From contig MU278357.1 in NCBI GenBank assembly GCA_022385755.1, forward strand, positions 682,001-746,000: a stretch of 64,000 bases of DNA. The letters are read 5' to 3'. This DNA is from Trametopsis cervina (lineage: Eukaryota > Basidiomycota > Agaricomycetes > Polyporales > Irpicaceae). The notes under the pieces were generated by a model. The model saw nothing but the letters and a program-made list of their open reading frames with translations. It did no database searches and was not told where the DNA came from. Made by a program: the position numbers and the translations under genes. Positions 32,441-43,701 of this stretch are shown here, in pieces; the stretch's first letter is position 1; each line of letters begins with the position of its first letter.

Positions 32441-35056
32441 ATGCAAGTCGACGATGTTGCGGGCCAGCACGATGACACCGACAATGATTCGCTCTTCGGT
32501 TCTCCCCCGCCATCCCCTGGCAGAGGTAGGTCACCGTCCCTGTTAGAATTTCCTAGAGGGCAGAACAATGTACAAAACGTGGGGACCCTTGCACTTCCTG
32601 GTTCCCATCTATGTTCTGAATTCAATGAACTGCCATCAGCACCTCCGCTAGTCCCACCTGCGGCGAGGCGCAGTGTAGCTCAACCCTCGCCTCAAGAAGC
32701 CCAGCAGTCAAGAGCCACGTCCGCCACGCCGCGACCGGCCACTCCTTTGTCTCGCTCTGCTTCTGCTCCGCGCAAAACAAAGCGAGTACGTAAACGAGCA
32801 GCACCTGCCGTGGATGCTGGACCCCCTCCCATCACACTACCGTCACCCACAGACCCACCACCGGCAAACTTTCTTAGAAATCAGCAAGCGCTTCTGGGTC
32901 TTGCCGGTCTCGTTGGAGGTGTCAATCCAGCCAACCTCTCCATGCAAAGGCATACGCGGGGAGAGTCGCCAAACAATCCTATCGTTGTAGAGGATGATCG
33001 TGATACTCCGATGATTGGACGACGACCTGTATATCATCCTGGCTTCCTACCCGGACCTCTTCCTGTTCCATCCGCGCAAGAGGTCTTGTCAACGCTAGTG
33101 AAGCAGCGAAATTTGTACCCAATTGTGGATGCCTTAGTCCGCATGGTTTCTAGTGCTGGAGGTCCCCACCCTCACGTTCCCTCCTCCCTTCCTTCCACTC
33201 CTGTGGCAGGCCCATCCAACCCGCCAACCTACATATCTGCTTACCAGTATCCATATCACCCTTATCAATACGCCTATCCCTACTACTACTCATATCCTTA
33301 CCAGTACCCGCATCCCTACGTACAAGGATATTCCTCGATGCCAGGCGCCCCTCCGCCCGTCAAGAAACGCAAACTCACCGATGTCCCAGCTGGTGCAGCA
33401 GATTGGGATGTCCCTTATCCCTTCGCGGCTGGCCAAGGGCCTCCCGGATATCACTCAAACTGGGGACGTCAGCGGCAACAGCAGCTATTGGATGATCTCG
33501 TAGGTCTCATCAAGAGTGCGGCAAAAAAGGCGGCCGCCAAGAAGGCGATATCGTCGCCGAAAGAGGAACCCAGTAATTCGACTATCGGCTCGGTGGAATA
33601 CTACAAGGAGAGGGTGTTAAGACACTACAGGCCGCAGACCAACGAAAACCGGAATATCGAATTGCAAGTCCAAACGCAGTCAGATTCTTCCACGGCTGTC
33701 GACGCCAACTCCGTCCAGTCGCCGTCATCCGCGACGCAAGGTTCTGTCCAAGCCCTGCCTCCCATGCATACAGATGCAAGTAGTCCCCCAGAAGAATTGA
33801 GCGGGCCCCAGATATCGCAGAGCTCCTCGGAATCTAGCACACCATTGCCACCTGCGAGCACTACGCACGATTTTGAACCTATGACGCCTGCAAGACTGGT
33901 CTCCGAAGAGGCTTCTGTGTTCCCTCCTATCTCTCCGGAAGTGACTGCTGGTGGCGACACGAGCACCGCTCCTGACCTTGACGAACTTCTTGCGCTCTTT
34001 AATGATATTTCCGCTGGAGAGCTCGATGCGCTCTTTGCTTCCACAGTGCCTTCTCAACCCGCCGGGAGTAGTTCAACCACGGCCTTTGATTCTGCTACAT
34101 TCCCTGACCTGGCACAGAACGCCCAGGGATCGACTACAAACGCTAGTACTACATCTTCAGAAGCAGACACTGCAGCGCCGGTTATCGACCCTTCGTTATT
34201 CTCCATGGACCCGTCGCTACTGGTCATTGATCCCCAGCTACTAGCAGCTTCTTTCCCTCCAGAGAAATCTTACCCTGCGTTTAGTTCGACGCAGGGCGAG
34301 CAATCCCGTCTTCAGAGTGTAGTGGCCTCCGCTGGCTCTCCATCTCCCACACCGACACTGGCTCATTCGCCGATTTCACTGTCCGACTTGGACCCACCAA
34401 CGCCCAACTGGGACATATTGTTCCCTGAACCCGACGTGGTCTTGGCGGATGGTGAGTCAGGTACCAACGAACGGGTCCAGAGCCATAGCTCGCAGGGAGG
34501 TAGAACAGGTACGTCTGCATACAAGCAAGATTTACGAAGGCGCGTGTTGACGAGGACTTTAGATGCGACGGATGGGCTGCAGCCTGGTGGACTTCCTTCC
34601 GCGCAAGACAAGGGCAAGGGTAGGGCGACTGAAGTTGGGATGTATCACGCAATGGACGGTTTTATGGATGCCTCGAGCTCTGGTCATTCAACTACCGAGA
34701 GTACGCCATTGCCTTGGGCAATACCTGCCACTCAAGAGGTCACGCTGAACACCGCAAACGACTCACATGTCCCCCCTACTGCGCCATTGCAGCCTTTCCC
34801 GCTTCCCAGCTCGCGCCCCAACATGACACAACTTACGATGACGACTCCTGCAAACCTGCGGACAGTCAAGTCAGTGCCATCAGCAAGACCGCTTCTCAGC
34901 TTGCCGAAGAACAAGGACGATATCGTGAGGCGTGCGAAAGCAATGCGCGCTCAAATTGTGGAGGAGATTGAGAGGGCAAAGGTCGAGTTGTGGGCGACGA
35001 CGATGGAAGGGGGGTGTCTAGCGGTGCTAGCGAAGGAGCGTGACAAAGGGGGTTGA
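32441..35056 (+). CDS. Intronless 871-residue low-complexity protein, unknown
   Basis: A single uninterrupted frame of 871 codons, unusual among its intron-rich neighbours. The N-terminus is Ser/Pro/Ala-rich with a basic patch (KTKRVRKRAAP). NNPIVVEDDRD resembles a SUMO-interaction motif. SAQEVLSTLVKQRNLYPIVD may be a short folded element. A Tyr/Pro run (YQYPYHPYQYAYPYYYSY) lies near residues 270-290, followed by KKRK and an Ala/Lys helix. Repeated IDPSL/MDPSLL/IDPQLL units sit near residue 590. The C-terminus has a charged helix (DDIVRRAKAMRAQIVEEIER). The composition and nuclear-type basic clusters suggest a transcription or chromatin factor, but no DNA-binding domain is seen. I do not recognise the family. 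Confidence 0.75.
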   Translation: MQVDDVAGQHDDTDNDSLFGSPPPSPGRGRSPSLLEFPRGQNNVQNVGTLALPGSHLCSEFNELPSAPPLVPPAARRSVAQPSPQEAQQSRATSATPRPATPLSRSASAPRKTKRVRKRAAPAVDAGPPPITLPSPTDPPPANFLRNQQALLGLAGLVGGVNPANLSMQRHTRGESPNNPIVVEDDRDTPMIGRRPVYHPGFLPGPLPVPSAQEVLSTLVKQRNLYPIVDALVRMVSSAGGPHPHVPSSLPSTPVAGPSNPPTYISAYQYPYHPYQYAYPYYYSYPYQYPHPYVQGYSSMPGAPPPVKKRKLTDVPAGAADWDVPYPFAAGQGPPGYHSNWGRQRQQQLLDDLVGLIKSAAKKAAAKKAISSPKEEPSNSTIGSVEYYKERVLRHYRPQTNENRNIELQVQTQSDSSTAVDANSVQSPSSATQGSVQALPPMHTDASSPPEELSGPQISQSSSESSTPLPPASTTHDFEPMTPARLVSEEASVFPPISPEVTAGGDTSTAPDLDELLALFNDISAGELDALFASTVPSQPAGSSSTTAFDSATFPDLAQNAQGSTTNASTTSSEADTAAPVIDPSLFSMDPSLLVIDPQLLAASFPPEKSYPAFSSTQGEQSRLQSVVASAGSPSPTPTLAHSPISLSDLDPPTPNWDILFPEPDVVLADGESGTNERVQSHSSQGGRTGTSAYKQDLRRRVLTRTLDATDGLQPGGLPSAQDKGKGRATEVGMYHAMDGFMDASSSGHSTTESTPLPWAIPATQEVTLNTANDSHVPPTAPLQPFPLPSSRPNMTQLTMTTPANLRTVKSVPSARPLLSLPKNKDDIVRRAKAMRAQIVEEIERAKVELWATTMEGGCLAVLAKERDKGG

Positions 35057-35323
35057 CAAAAGTATTAGAAGACAATTTTATCCACCATACCCGCAATAAT
35101 ACACTGCATGCAGATCATCACGCACATTTACGAATTGTTAATGCATCTGGCTATCACAGCCATCTTTACATGTAATTAGTCACGACACGCAGAGCGAATT
35201 CGGTACAATGTTGTATCTCAATCAGAGGGTTGAGTATAACTCACAGCTCGCCATCGTCATTTCATCGTGTGTCCGCCGACTGGGTCTGAGTAGTGACATT
35301 AATATGAGATTACAAGGTATAAA

Positions 35324-36334
35324 TTAAACCGCAGTAGATGTGTCTTTTGCATTTGACCTTGCCTCTACCTTAGGCGCATGCTCGTATTTGTCAAACCCTA
35401 ACGAAGCTTGAACGGTCTCGTCAGAAGCGTCCGGTTCTAGATGCCCCTGGGAATTCCGTCGTGCGCTACGAGTGTTCCGTTCAGAGTCTGGAATACTAGA
35501 GTGTTACTTGGACATACCGGAAGAACGTGTACGACAATACCACATCATCTAGGTTGCGACATGTGGGATCATCCAGTATGTCTTTGTCAATGAAGAACAG
35601 CAAGGGCATATCAACCTCTTCGCCGGCTAGGAGTTTCTGTTCCTCGAAGCAGAAACATTCGACTTTAGCAAAATAAGGGGCAACCTGGATGCCCAGTTCA
35701 AAGGTCAGTGGTGCATAGAGTGGATGGATGTGTAAGGCGCACTCGATCAGGTGTTACATTGTATGTTGCAATACCAATGATATCCTGTTTTGATGTGTTC
35801 TTCGCCTTGTAGAAGGCCAGGCTCGTCTCGCCTGGTAATACACTTACGTGCCTTTGTTGTGGTATAAATGACCAGGGCAATGCATCTGAAGTATCCGCGT
35901 TGAAATGAACCTTGATCCGTTTGGCGTCTTCAACCGGAACGAGACGTTCAGCCTCAAACTTGCCCATCCCAACCTTGGGAGTCCCAGCAAACCCAGTCGC
36001 TGCGCAGAACATGCGGTACAGGGGAACGGCAGCATATGTGACGCCCACTCCCATAATAATCTATGCAGAGGTCCAGTTAGTTAGGTCTAGATAGAAAAGG
36101 AAGTGCACGTACCACTGCTGAGGTATACATGAGGAGGCTACGATTCCTTGCTCTGTAGACATCGTCTCGGGATCCATAACGAGGTCCATTGGGACGCGGC
36201 GGAGGGGTTTGTGGCCCTGAAGACGAAGGTCCGGCTTCAGTAGCATAACATTTGCTCCAGTGCGGTTTAGCTGGCCCGGCGGGTCTAGCACGAAGTGTCC
36301 GAGAGCAAGGTGGAATCGAAGATACCTTAGCCAT
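35324..36334 (-). CDS. COX11: Cytochrome c oxidase copper chaperone Cox11
   Basis: Starts at ATG 36334 with an Arg/Ser-rich, acid-poor N-terminus (MAKVSSIPPCSRTLRARPAG) typical of a mitochondrial presequence. A membrane helix follows (VIIMGVGVTYAAVPLYRMFC, spliced across an intron), then CAATGFAGTP, DALPWSFIPQQ and TYNVTPDR. An intron with GTGCGC donor joins to VAPYFAKVECFCFEEQ, which carries the copper-binding CFCF motif. DKDILDDPTC and VVLSYTFFR follow. The family delivers copper to the CuB site of Cox1 at the inner membrane. A last intron of about 51 bp adds roughly 45 residues (FFRARRNSQGHLEPDASDE...) ending at TAA 35324-35326. Without that splice the protein would stop soon after FFR. 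Confidence 0.93.
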
Positions 36335-36540
36335 GTTCAGTACCTTTGGTACATGACTTAAACAGTACATACCGGTGACCGATATATGGAGGAGGCAGTA
36401 ACACCGCTCTGTCGCAGTGAAGCGACTCGCAGGAAGCAGTTCATGGTTAGGAGTAGTAATCGGCGCCTGTGGCCTGTTCTCTCTCAACATACTTCCGTGT
36501 CCAGATCCTATCGTTTGCTACGGAGCCGCAATACTCAATC
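36335..36540. promoter_or_regulatory. Shared divergent promoter, COX11 / DNAJC8-like gene
   Basis: Only 206 bp separate the two start codons, which face away from each other. Both promoters and 5' UTRs must overlap here. Confidence 0.5.
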
Positions 36541-37544
36541 ATGTCAAGCAACGCCTCTACAAGCAAGCAGGCAAGTGCGACTACCGACGTCGATATAGAG
36601 AAATTGCTGAGCCGCGAGGCCAATGCGTTCCAACGAGAGGTCGAAGTTGAGCGGATATTGAAGGCTTTCAAACTCAAGTACGTGTCTGTCCTGGTTCCCC
36701 TTCACTTCAGAGGTTCAAATCCCAGACAGCCCATACGAGATTCTGGACATAGGGGAGAGCGCGACCCCAGAAGAGATAAAGAAGAAATACAGACAACTCT
36801 CACTCTGTGAGGACTCAGCCTTTCAGATGGTAGCGGCCGTGTGAGCGCGGCCTGCTTCCTACATACTGCTCTTAGACGTGCATAATTGACGAATATATCC
36901 GTACGTTGCCCAATTTCCAGTCATCCATCCTGACAAGACCCCCCATGCCCGCGCCCCAGAAGCATTTGATCTCCTCAAGAAGGTCTGTATGCCCATCACA
37001 TGCTCGTCGTGTCTCACTTAACCAGTATACCACACAGGCAGAATCAGAACTCTCGGACAAGGACAAACGCGAGGAATTGGATGCCATTGTGAAACAAGCC
37101 CGTATACTTGTGCTCAAGTCTGCGAATCTTCCTCCCACTCTTCCAGATGACGATGCACGTTTAAGGGAGGTAGTGCCGCCATTCAAACAACAATTGCGGG
37201 CGAAATCCAAGGAGCTCCTTATCGACGAGGAAGTCCGCCGGCGAAAGTGAGTAGCTCCATTGCAGTCTCACGAGACGTCTTTTAATCGTTGCCGCAGAGC
37301 CGTCAAGATGAACTTGGCCAATGAAGGACTGGAAGCCAAGAAGAAAGAGGAGGAGCAGGCTGCGAAGAAACGGAAGGCTGAAGAAGACGAGAGCTGGGAA
37401 GGTATGCTCGCTGTTCTTACTTTCGCTATTGATTTATTCATGCTGCAAATGATAGCAAACCGAGAACAACGAGTTGGTAGTTGGCGGAATTTCTCAAATA
37501 CCAACAAGAAGAAAAAGAAGACTAAAGCTACTTTACTCGGTTGA
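36541..37544 (+). CDS. DNAJC8-type J-domain protein
   Basis: Five or six exons, starting at ATG 36541 (MSSNASTSKQASATT). The leading helix DIEKLLSREANAFQREVE precedes the J domain. Removing a 52-bp intron gives FKLNPYEILDIGES, and the next junction gives RQLSLFIHPDKTPHARAPEA, with the HPD that activates Hsp70. The C-terminal part is helical and charged (SELSDKDKREELDAIVKQA, KRKAEEDESWE), ending in a poly-Lys patch KKKKKTKATLLG. The length, J-domain position and Lys-rich tail match DNAJC8 (SPF31), a spliceosome-associated J protein in animals. That role is inferred by homology. The gene converges on RMI1 with a 128-bp gap. Confidence 0.87.
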
Positions 37545-37672
37545 TACTCTCCTTGTAGACCAGCTTGGCCGGGTCAGACGCATGGTCTATACATGTTGTA
37601 TTGCATTGTATTGCCACAGTTGTAGGCCATGCTCCCACATATAATTAATGGTTGTTGAAAGATAATACTAAC

Positions 37673-39464
37673 TCAATCAGAAATCTCGATGATTTCCTCC
37701 GGCGCAGCCTGTGAAGCAATAGGATGTCCAAGTCGTCGTCTCACATGACGAGTGGGTACCGGTACATTCTCCTTCTCATCTGCCTCATCATCGTCGATGT
37801 CAATTATCCCAAGGTCAACCAAGGGCTGCGGCTGAGCGGATGGGTTGCGGGATTGAGGAGGACGGCTAGACACAACGGCTGCTGGCCGGCTAGAAGAAGC
37901 CAGGGTTGCTGTCGATGCCACGCTGCTGGCATCTCTCGTCCGACTGGAGCCTGCAACAGCGGTCGTCGCAGTTGCAGCAATTGCTTCTTGCTCGACCTTA
38001 TCCAGTTGCGACAGGAATTCGTCGTTGAACTCGAACTCGAAATCGGAACTTGCACTCGAGTCTGCGTTTACTTTGGTGTTTCCGCTGGCAGCAGCGTCCG
38101 TATCACGATGGACGACTAGCGGCGGTGCGTCTTTGCCCCTAAAGACAGGTGGTTTACGGGGAGGGGAAGGTTCATCCTCCTCGCTATCAGGAACTACTAC
38201 AGGGCCTTGTCGATGGGGTGAAAGCCTGAGCTCCCGGGATAGCTCTACCCCTCGGTGTTTGCCCTTTTCGTTACCAGCAGAGAAATACCGCGATTGCACA
38301 GAGCTGTGAAGCGACGCTTCGGGTGAGGGCTCTCTGGGCTTCGTAGGAAGCTTTCGTCTTCGAGGCAGCTCTATGTCGTCACTGTGAAGCATATGCGATG
38401 GTCCGGCGGCACTTGGTTCTGGTGGCCTAGCGACCTCTTGCAAAGGTGAACGAGGAAGTGCTCGCTGCACGACGGGAGGGGGAGGTGGGGTTCTGCGTAC
38501 TGCAGCTGCGGGGGCACGAGGGGGCTCTGGTGGGTTCGGGTGGATACGAGGTGCAGGTGCATCTCCAGGAGGGCCACCTTCTCCTTCATCGGGGGCATTT
38601 AGGCTGACAAGGGCATCTTAGTATGGTTCATAACTTCTGGCCACTTCACACACATACCCCAAACGGTCTCGCAAGCCTCTCACAAAGTCTGCGTCTTGCA
38701 AACTCTGCCTGTCTTCTGTTTGGTAACCTTTCAGAATGACTTTCTTGGGTTCAAGAAACGCTATGCCCCGACGGATTAACACGTCCTTCAGTATAATCTG
38801 CGAATTCAATACATAGTGAGCTTGCGCTGAGACGAAAATGGCCACTGAATAAAGAATGTTGCATATAAGTGTAATATAAATTCGAAACCTCTGTACCTTG
38901 AATCCTAATGGGGTCGTCCCAAGCTCGAGCTCTGGGATTCGTCTATATTCGATAGCTTTCAGAACCGTCGACCCATCGCTCAGTTCAAACTTGAGCATAG
39001 AACGAGGATAGCTGGGCCCGGTACCGTCCTCGTTGTTGCCTTCCTCCTCAGCAAGCCCGGCTAGATCTGCCTTCTCGATCCTTGCTTGCCGCGTGTTCTG
39101 CAGCGAGAACGCGCTGTGGCCAATTTCTGTTATGGAGATGATCTCCAACAGAATAGGGGTCCTGCCAAGGGTGGTATTGTCCAGCTCTGATACGTTCGCC
39201 GGGAGGCCGGTGCCAGCCAGCATAGAATCGCTGAGGTCTGACTGGAGTAGCTGAGTTTCCACGTTGTACAATATGGTGTCTATGTCCTTCACAGGATCCA
39301 GCTTTAGTTCATCTTCAATCCATGAGTAACATCCATCCAGCCACTCCTAGCAAAATATCGGGGTCAAAGTATGCTAGTGTGCGAAATTTAGATCTTACTA
39401 GGTCAATAGATGGCTTAGGATAGGTACGTTGTACCCACCGAGTTACCTGTACGGGCGTGGGCAT
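37673..39464 (-). CDS. RMI1: RMI1, OB-fold subunit of the RecQ helicase-topoisomerase III complex
   Basis: Exon 1 from ATG 39464 reads MPTPVQVTRWVQRTYPKPSI. A splice then gives DLEWLDGCYSWIEDELKLD, the conserved N-terminal helical motif of RMI1. The OB-fold region follows (GRTPILLEIISITEIGHSAF, MLKFELSDGSTVLKAIEYR, ELELGTTPLGFK, IILKDVLIRRGIAFLEPKKV). In the family RMI1 stabilises Top3 and promotes double-Holliday-junction dissolution with the BLM/Sgs1 helicase. A spliced ~280-residue Pro/Ser-rich tail follows, with acidic PDSEEDE, LVDLGIIDIDDDE and the terminal EEIIEISD. The tail has no second OB fold that I can see. Confidence 0.9.
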
Positions 39465-40002
39465 TGCTAAATGTGATGTCCTCTTCAGAAATAGCATATA
39501 CAACACAGAATGAAGAGTCATACCTGTGGGAAACAGTTATCTTGAGGTTGTGATACGGTGATCACCCTCACAGTGGCACTACGAGGGGGGTGGCAAAGCA
39601 CTTCCTTGCAGTATATGATGACGCTGGCTACTAGAGCAGCTATATAAGTGACGAGCTTGAGCCACTGGAGAGCAAGAAGAAATTCGAGAGTCCCCAGCTG
39701 GTGTGACTGAAGGCCAAGCTTTAAACTTTAAGTACCGACAAAGACAAAAGCTCAATGTCTCCGTGTGGAGATTGAATCGTTGTCGCGTCGCGTCGCGTCA
39801 CGCGCCTGTCACGATGTCTCCTGCCGGTGGACCCACATACGTACACAGCCTTGCTTTAGTCCTTCATACGAATCAACGCCGTACTTTAGGAGGCACCGAC
39901 ATGCTATATATCGTGTTCGCTGAAGTACAAAGGGTCTCTTGTGGTCATAACAATAAATAATATAATAATAAACGATGACGTCTGGCAGCAACTTCCGCAA
40001 GT
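39465..40002. other. Intergenic, 538 bp
   Basis: It lies upstream of RMI1 and downstream of the secreted beta-propeller gene, both on minus. It contains a short GTCGC tandem repeat and nothing else recognised. Confidence 0.6.
39782..39801. repeat. Short tandem repeat of the 5-mer GTCGC
   Basis: Three perfect GTCGC units and one GTCAC variant in tandem, about 320 bp upstream of the RMI1 start. They could be a simple repeat or a cluster of CG-rich factor sites. Confidence 0.6.
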
Positions 40003-41678
40003 TTACTGGGTGACGAAGGTTGTCATGCCTGCCAGGTTGTTGGCATCTGATGAATTCATTAGAATGTTTCTCTATGCGGTACTACGGCAAAAGATACTCA
40101 CTGACGGTGAGGCCGGAGGACTTGGCTGCGTCCCCAAGGTTGAAGTTTCCGACGTTAGATGCGTTACCGGGTGCATCCAGACGCAATACCGCGACGGAAG
40201 TAGCATTGGGCTGGAGAACGTACAAGAAGCTGCAAGCAAAATCAGCAAATGCGAGTGAGGGGCGAGTTTGCAGACTCACTCCTTGTTGTTCAAAGTCGCG
40301 ACTTCATCATCGGTGGTGGCGGAGTTCTCAGTCTGCTGGTATTGCTGTAACGGGCGAGAGCTATCAGTTTTGTTACATTGTACTGCAGGGGGCGTCTTAC
40401 CTTAACAATCGTCGCCTTCAAGTTGCTATCAATAGACACCTCTGTGACCTTCGACGTTCCGATATCGGTCATGTAGAAGTTGCCAGTCTTTCCGCTGTGG
40501 GCAACCCAGCAAACTGCCTTCTGGTCCTTCACCTCTGTCGCAACATCCTTGTTACTCGTGCTGTTGCTGTTGGCCTTGGCGGAGGAGAGATCAATGGTCT
40601 CGAAGCCGAGACCCGCATCGGTCGACACGAGCGCATTCATTCCTGGAATCACGGCCATGCCGAACGGAAGGAGACCGCCTTTGGGAGGATCGACTTTGGC
40701 AAAGTTCTTGGAAAGCGTGCCGTCGGAGGCGACGTCCCAAACAGCAAAGAATCCAGCAGCATTGGGAGGAGTGCCCTTGACCGATGCAATGAGTTTGGTG
40801 TTGTCCTCGCTGAAGATAAGGTGGCTTGCGCTGCCGCCGGGTCCAGTGGCGGGTGTGGTCTGATTGATGTTCAGCGCGCGCAAGGTCTGAGGAATGGCTA
40901 CAAGACCAAGCTTCGAGTCAACCTTGTAACAGCTGAGAGATACAGTAAATTAGGCTATGCGGTAAGGCTATGTTTTCGGTTACACTCACTTGACATTGTT
41001 GACCGCGCCACCGTTCAGCACGCAAGCACGGCTGCCGTCCTTGTTGAATGCAAGAGAGAGGGGGAATTCACCCTCGCTGGACACTGGCTGCCCAATCAGC
41101 TTGATGTTGATGGGGTTCTTCGGGTCAATGGAGAAGAGGGAGACGGTGTTGGATCCAGCCTGTGTCAGTTCATTTGATCAGCGTTTGATATAAAGGAGGA
41201 TTGGGCGAGGGCTCACGTTTACTGCTGCAAGCACTTTACCGGTGGCAGAGGCTTTGACTGCACCCTGAGAGAACAGAGGGTCAGGACCGTTGGGGTCTGT
41301 GATTCCGTGCTGGCCAAGGCCTCTCGTAGAAACAGCCTTGTCGAACCTCTGCAACGCATCTCGTCAATATTATCCACGAGCAAGAGAATATACATCGAGT
41401 CCTCACCAGACTGCCATCGTTATGGAGTTCGGCGGCAACAATGAAGTTACCAGCGGGCTCATTTGTCATGACTATTTGAAATGTGTATCAGCCTCAGTCC
41501 ATTAAAAGGGTAATGAAGGCTACTAACAGTAAGCTGCTCCAGCGATTGCTTGTGAGCTGCTATTCTTGGCGGACATCTTTACGACCTCCTTCGAGTTCTT
41601 GAACGGGCTGCCCATGGGCGCAGCGAACGCCGCGGAACCAAAGAGAAGAGAGAGCAATAGGACACGCGTGGAGATCAT
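40003..41678 (-). CDS. Secreted lactonase / carboxymuconate-cyclase-like beta-propeller
   Basis: A multi-exon gene from ATG 41678. The start MISTRVLLLSLLFGSAAFAA is a classical signal peptide with a probable cleavage at AFA-AP. The mature protein shows propeller-type repeats: FIMTNEPAGNFIVAAELH, AGSNTVSLFSIDPKNP, FPLSLAFNKDGSRACVLN, ASHLIFSEDNTKLIASVKG, PFGMAVIPGMNALVSTD and FLYVLQPNATSVAVLRLD. The end is NANNLAGMTTFVTQ and TAA 40003-40005. Such proteins are annotated as lactonase or 3-carboxymuconate-cyclase-like seven-bladed propellers in many wood- and litter-decay fungi. The substrate of this one is not visible from sequence. No membrane anchor is seen, so it is probably extracellular. 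Confidence 0.8.
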
Positions 41679-43701
41679 CTTGAATATATGCAAAAAAAAG
41701 TAAACTGCACTGCAGGGGTGGCTAAGAAAGAATGAAGGTCGTAAGAATAAGAGAATGTGGAAAGGAGAGGCCGGCTCCTGAAAAGTAAGAAAAAAAAGAA
41801 GAGAGACCGAGTAAGCGAATCCGAACGATAGCAGCGCCGAGGGGAAAGTGCACGGTTTGCATCTCGGGATGTGGCTTGCTTTTAATGTGCCAAAGACAGG
41901 TACCCATGTACTGCTCTCATGCCAACATCCACCGGAGCGCAATCTGTCGGGTTTTCGCACAATCAACATCATGGCAGTATGCGTAGCAGTCGTTGGCAGC
42001 AGCTGATGCCACATGACAGGATGCTTACCGCAGAACCAACATTACAACATTTGATGCCGCTATCGATTGATGCGTAGTAACCCTCGACATCGTGCAGTAC
42101 GTGGTTTTGAACGTGCTCGATGAGAGCAAGAAGTCTCGAACGAGGCATGTGTGGCCCAACAACCTCGTGCACTGTTGCTCAGTAACGTTCAACCGCTGCG
42201 AAATTGGCTATTCCTTCCACAGGACGTAAATCTGCGCTAGTGTAGCAAACCAACCTTGTACAGAAATCACGATCAGCCATCTATATGGAGACACAAGAGC
42301 CGGACGCACCTATACAACACTATGCACATTATACGCGCCATTATCCCGAAGCTCGCTACGGGATTTGTCCGCAATGAAACCCAGCACGCATGTCAATGGT
42401 TACCGGACAAGCGCAACCCGCGACTAACGGTGTACGGAATACCTAGGGAAACAAGCACAGCTATGAGTAGTGTCGACTTCCAAAATCTTGGTACATCACA
42501 AAACGGGATCGGACACACAATGATCATCACATACGCTGTTGCAGAACCTCAACTTTGTTGATGCGATGGACTTGCGGGCGCAGAAACACCATGTAAAATA
42601 CGCGCTGTTCAAGGGTCGACGGAAAGCCACGCTAGTTGAACACGCTGGGACTGGATTGGGCGGGATATGAAGCTCCTCCAACCCTACTAGCACCGGTCCC
42701 GCAAACTGTCAGCGCGTACCGGTTGTCAAGTACGATCCAAATCGTCGGAGGATACGTCGTCTCCTGTGCGGCTGTGCATTCATGAACTCCGTCGAACCTA
42801 CATGCCACTGATCCTTCGTGAGCTTCAGCACAACTTGATTTTGAAAGGCCGCAAATCTGTTTCCATTGAATGCCACTGTGCGTATGTGATTTGGTGAACC
42901 CAATATCAGTGCATACTTCCCTCTGGTTGGTTCAGCACGTTCAACTCAGCGTGATGCAGTACTATTGGGACTGTCACCATGGAACTGTTGAGATGGTCTG
43001 CAGATAAGCATATGTTGTTGGGCTGTACGCGTGCCACGTGAGATACGACGTGCATATAACTGCCTGCGCATGCTGTGCTACTCACCAGAGTGATCCCCTC
43101 TTCTGTACCTGCGTGAAGGCAGACTTCATACACACACATATGTACGAAAGGTTACCTTAAGATAGAACACTGATACATAGTCTACGCTGTGTATCTAAGG
43201 TAATAGAAGGCAATAAACGCCAGCCTTGTGACGTTTGCCCGCAGCAGCCATCAACAACGTTCAACATAGAGCGTCACAGCAACCCCTTGAGCATGCTCAC
43301 TGCAATGTGGAAGTAATGGTGGCGATAAAGCATATGGTATACGGATCACTACGACATGTCGGTCAAGTTCCAGGTGTACGGAGTAACTATACGACAACTG
43401 TTCGGGAGGAGACACTACTAGAGGAGATACACAAAGGAAGGAGGGAGGCTAGGTACAAGTCAAAGAACCGCCGGTGACTAGAGGTGATTAAAAGGAGCAT
43501 GCGTCTCTTCAAGAGCAGTGTATGTAGGAGCGAGAAGGAGAGGATACGATGCGAGAGTATGTCTAGACCACGGAGAAACACTGCTGCGCACAGCAGAAAA
43601 TAATTGTCCTGTGCTAGCGAACAGGAGCGGCAAGGGACCCCTATTGCAACCAGCAGACTGTCCTTTTCCCTTTCAGACCGGAAGCACTTTTGAGGTCAAA
43701 C
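41679..43701. other. Gene-poor region, 2.0 kb
   Basis: The 5' flank of the beta-propeller gene (to about 41900) is purine-rich on plus, a pyrimidine-rich leader for the minus gene. Three successive short frames on minus (43139-42906, 42903-42709, 42693-42496) might be fragments of one lost or spliced gene. They have no intact start-to-stop structure that I can defend. No repeats or RNA genes were seen. Confidence 0.4.

Noticed and set aside
36708..36728. tRNA B-box-like GGTTCAAATCC
   Set aside because: It is inside an intron of the DNAJC8-like gene. The flanking bases do not form a T-stem, and no A box or acceptor stem is present.
40020..41177. 385-codon open frame on plus
   Set aside because: It lies antisense to the secreted beta-propeller exons on minus, which have a signal peptide, propeller repeats and good splice sites. 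The plus frame has no recognisable domain.
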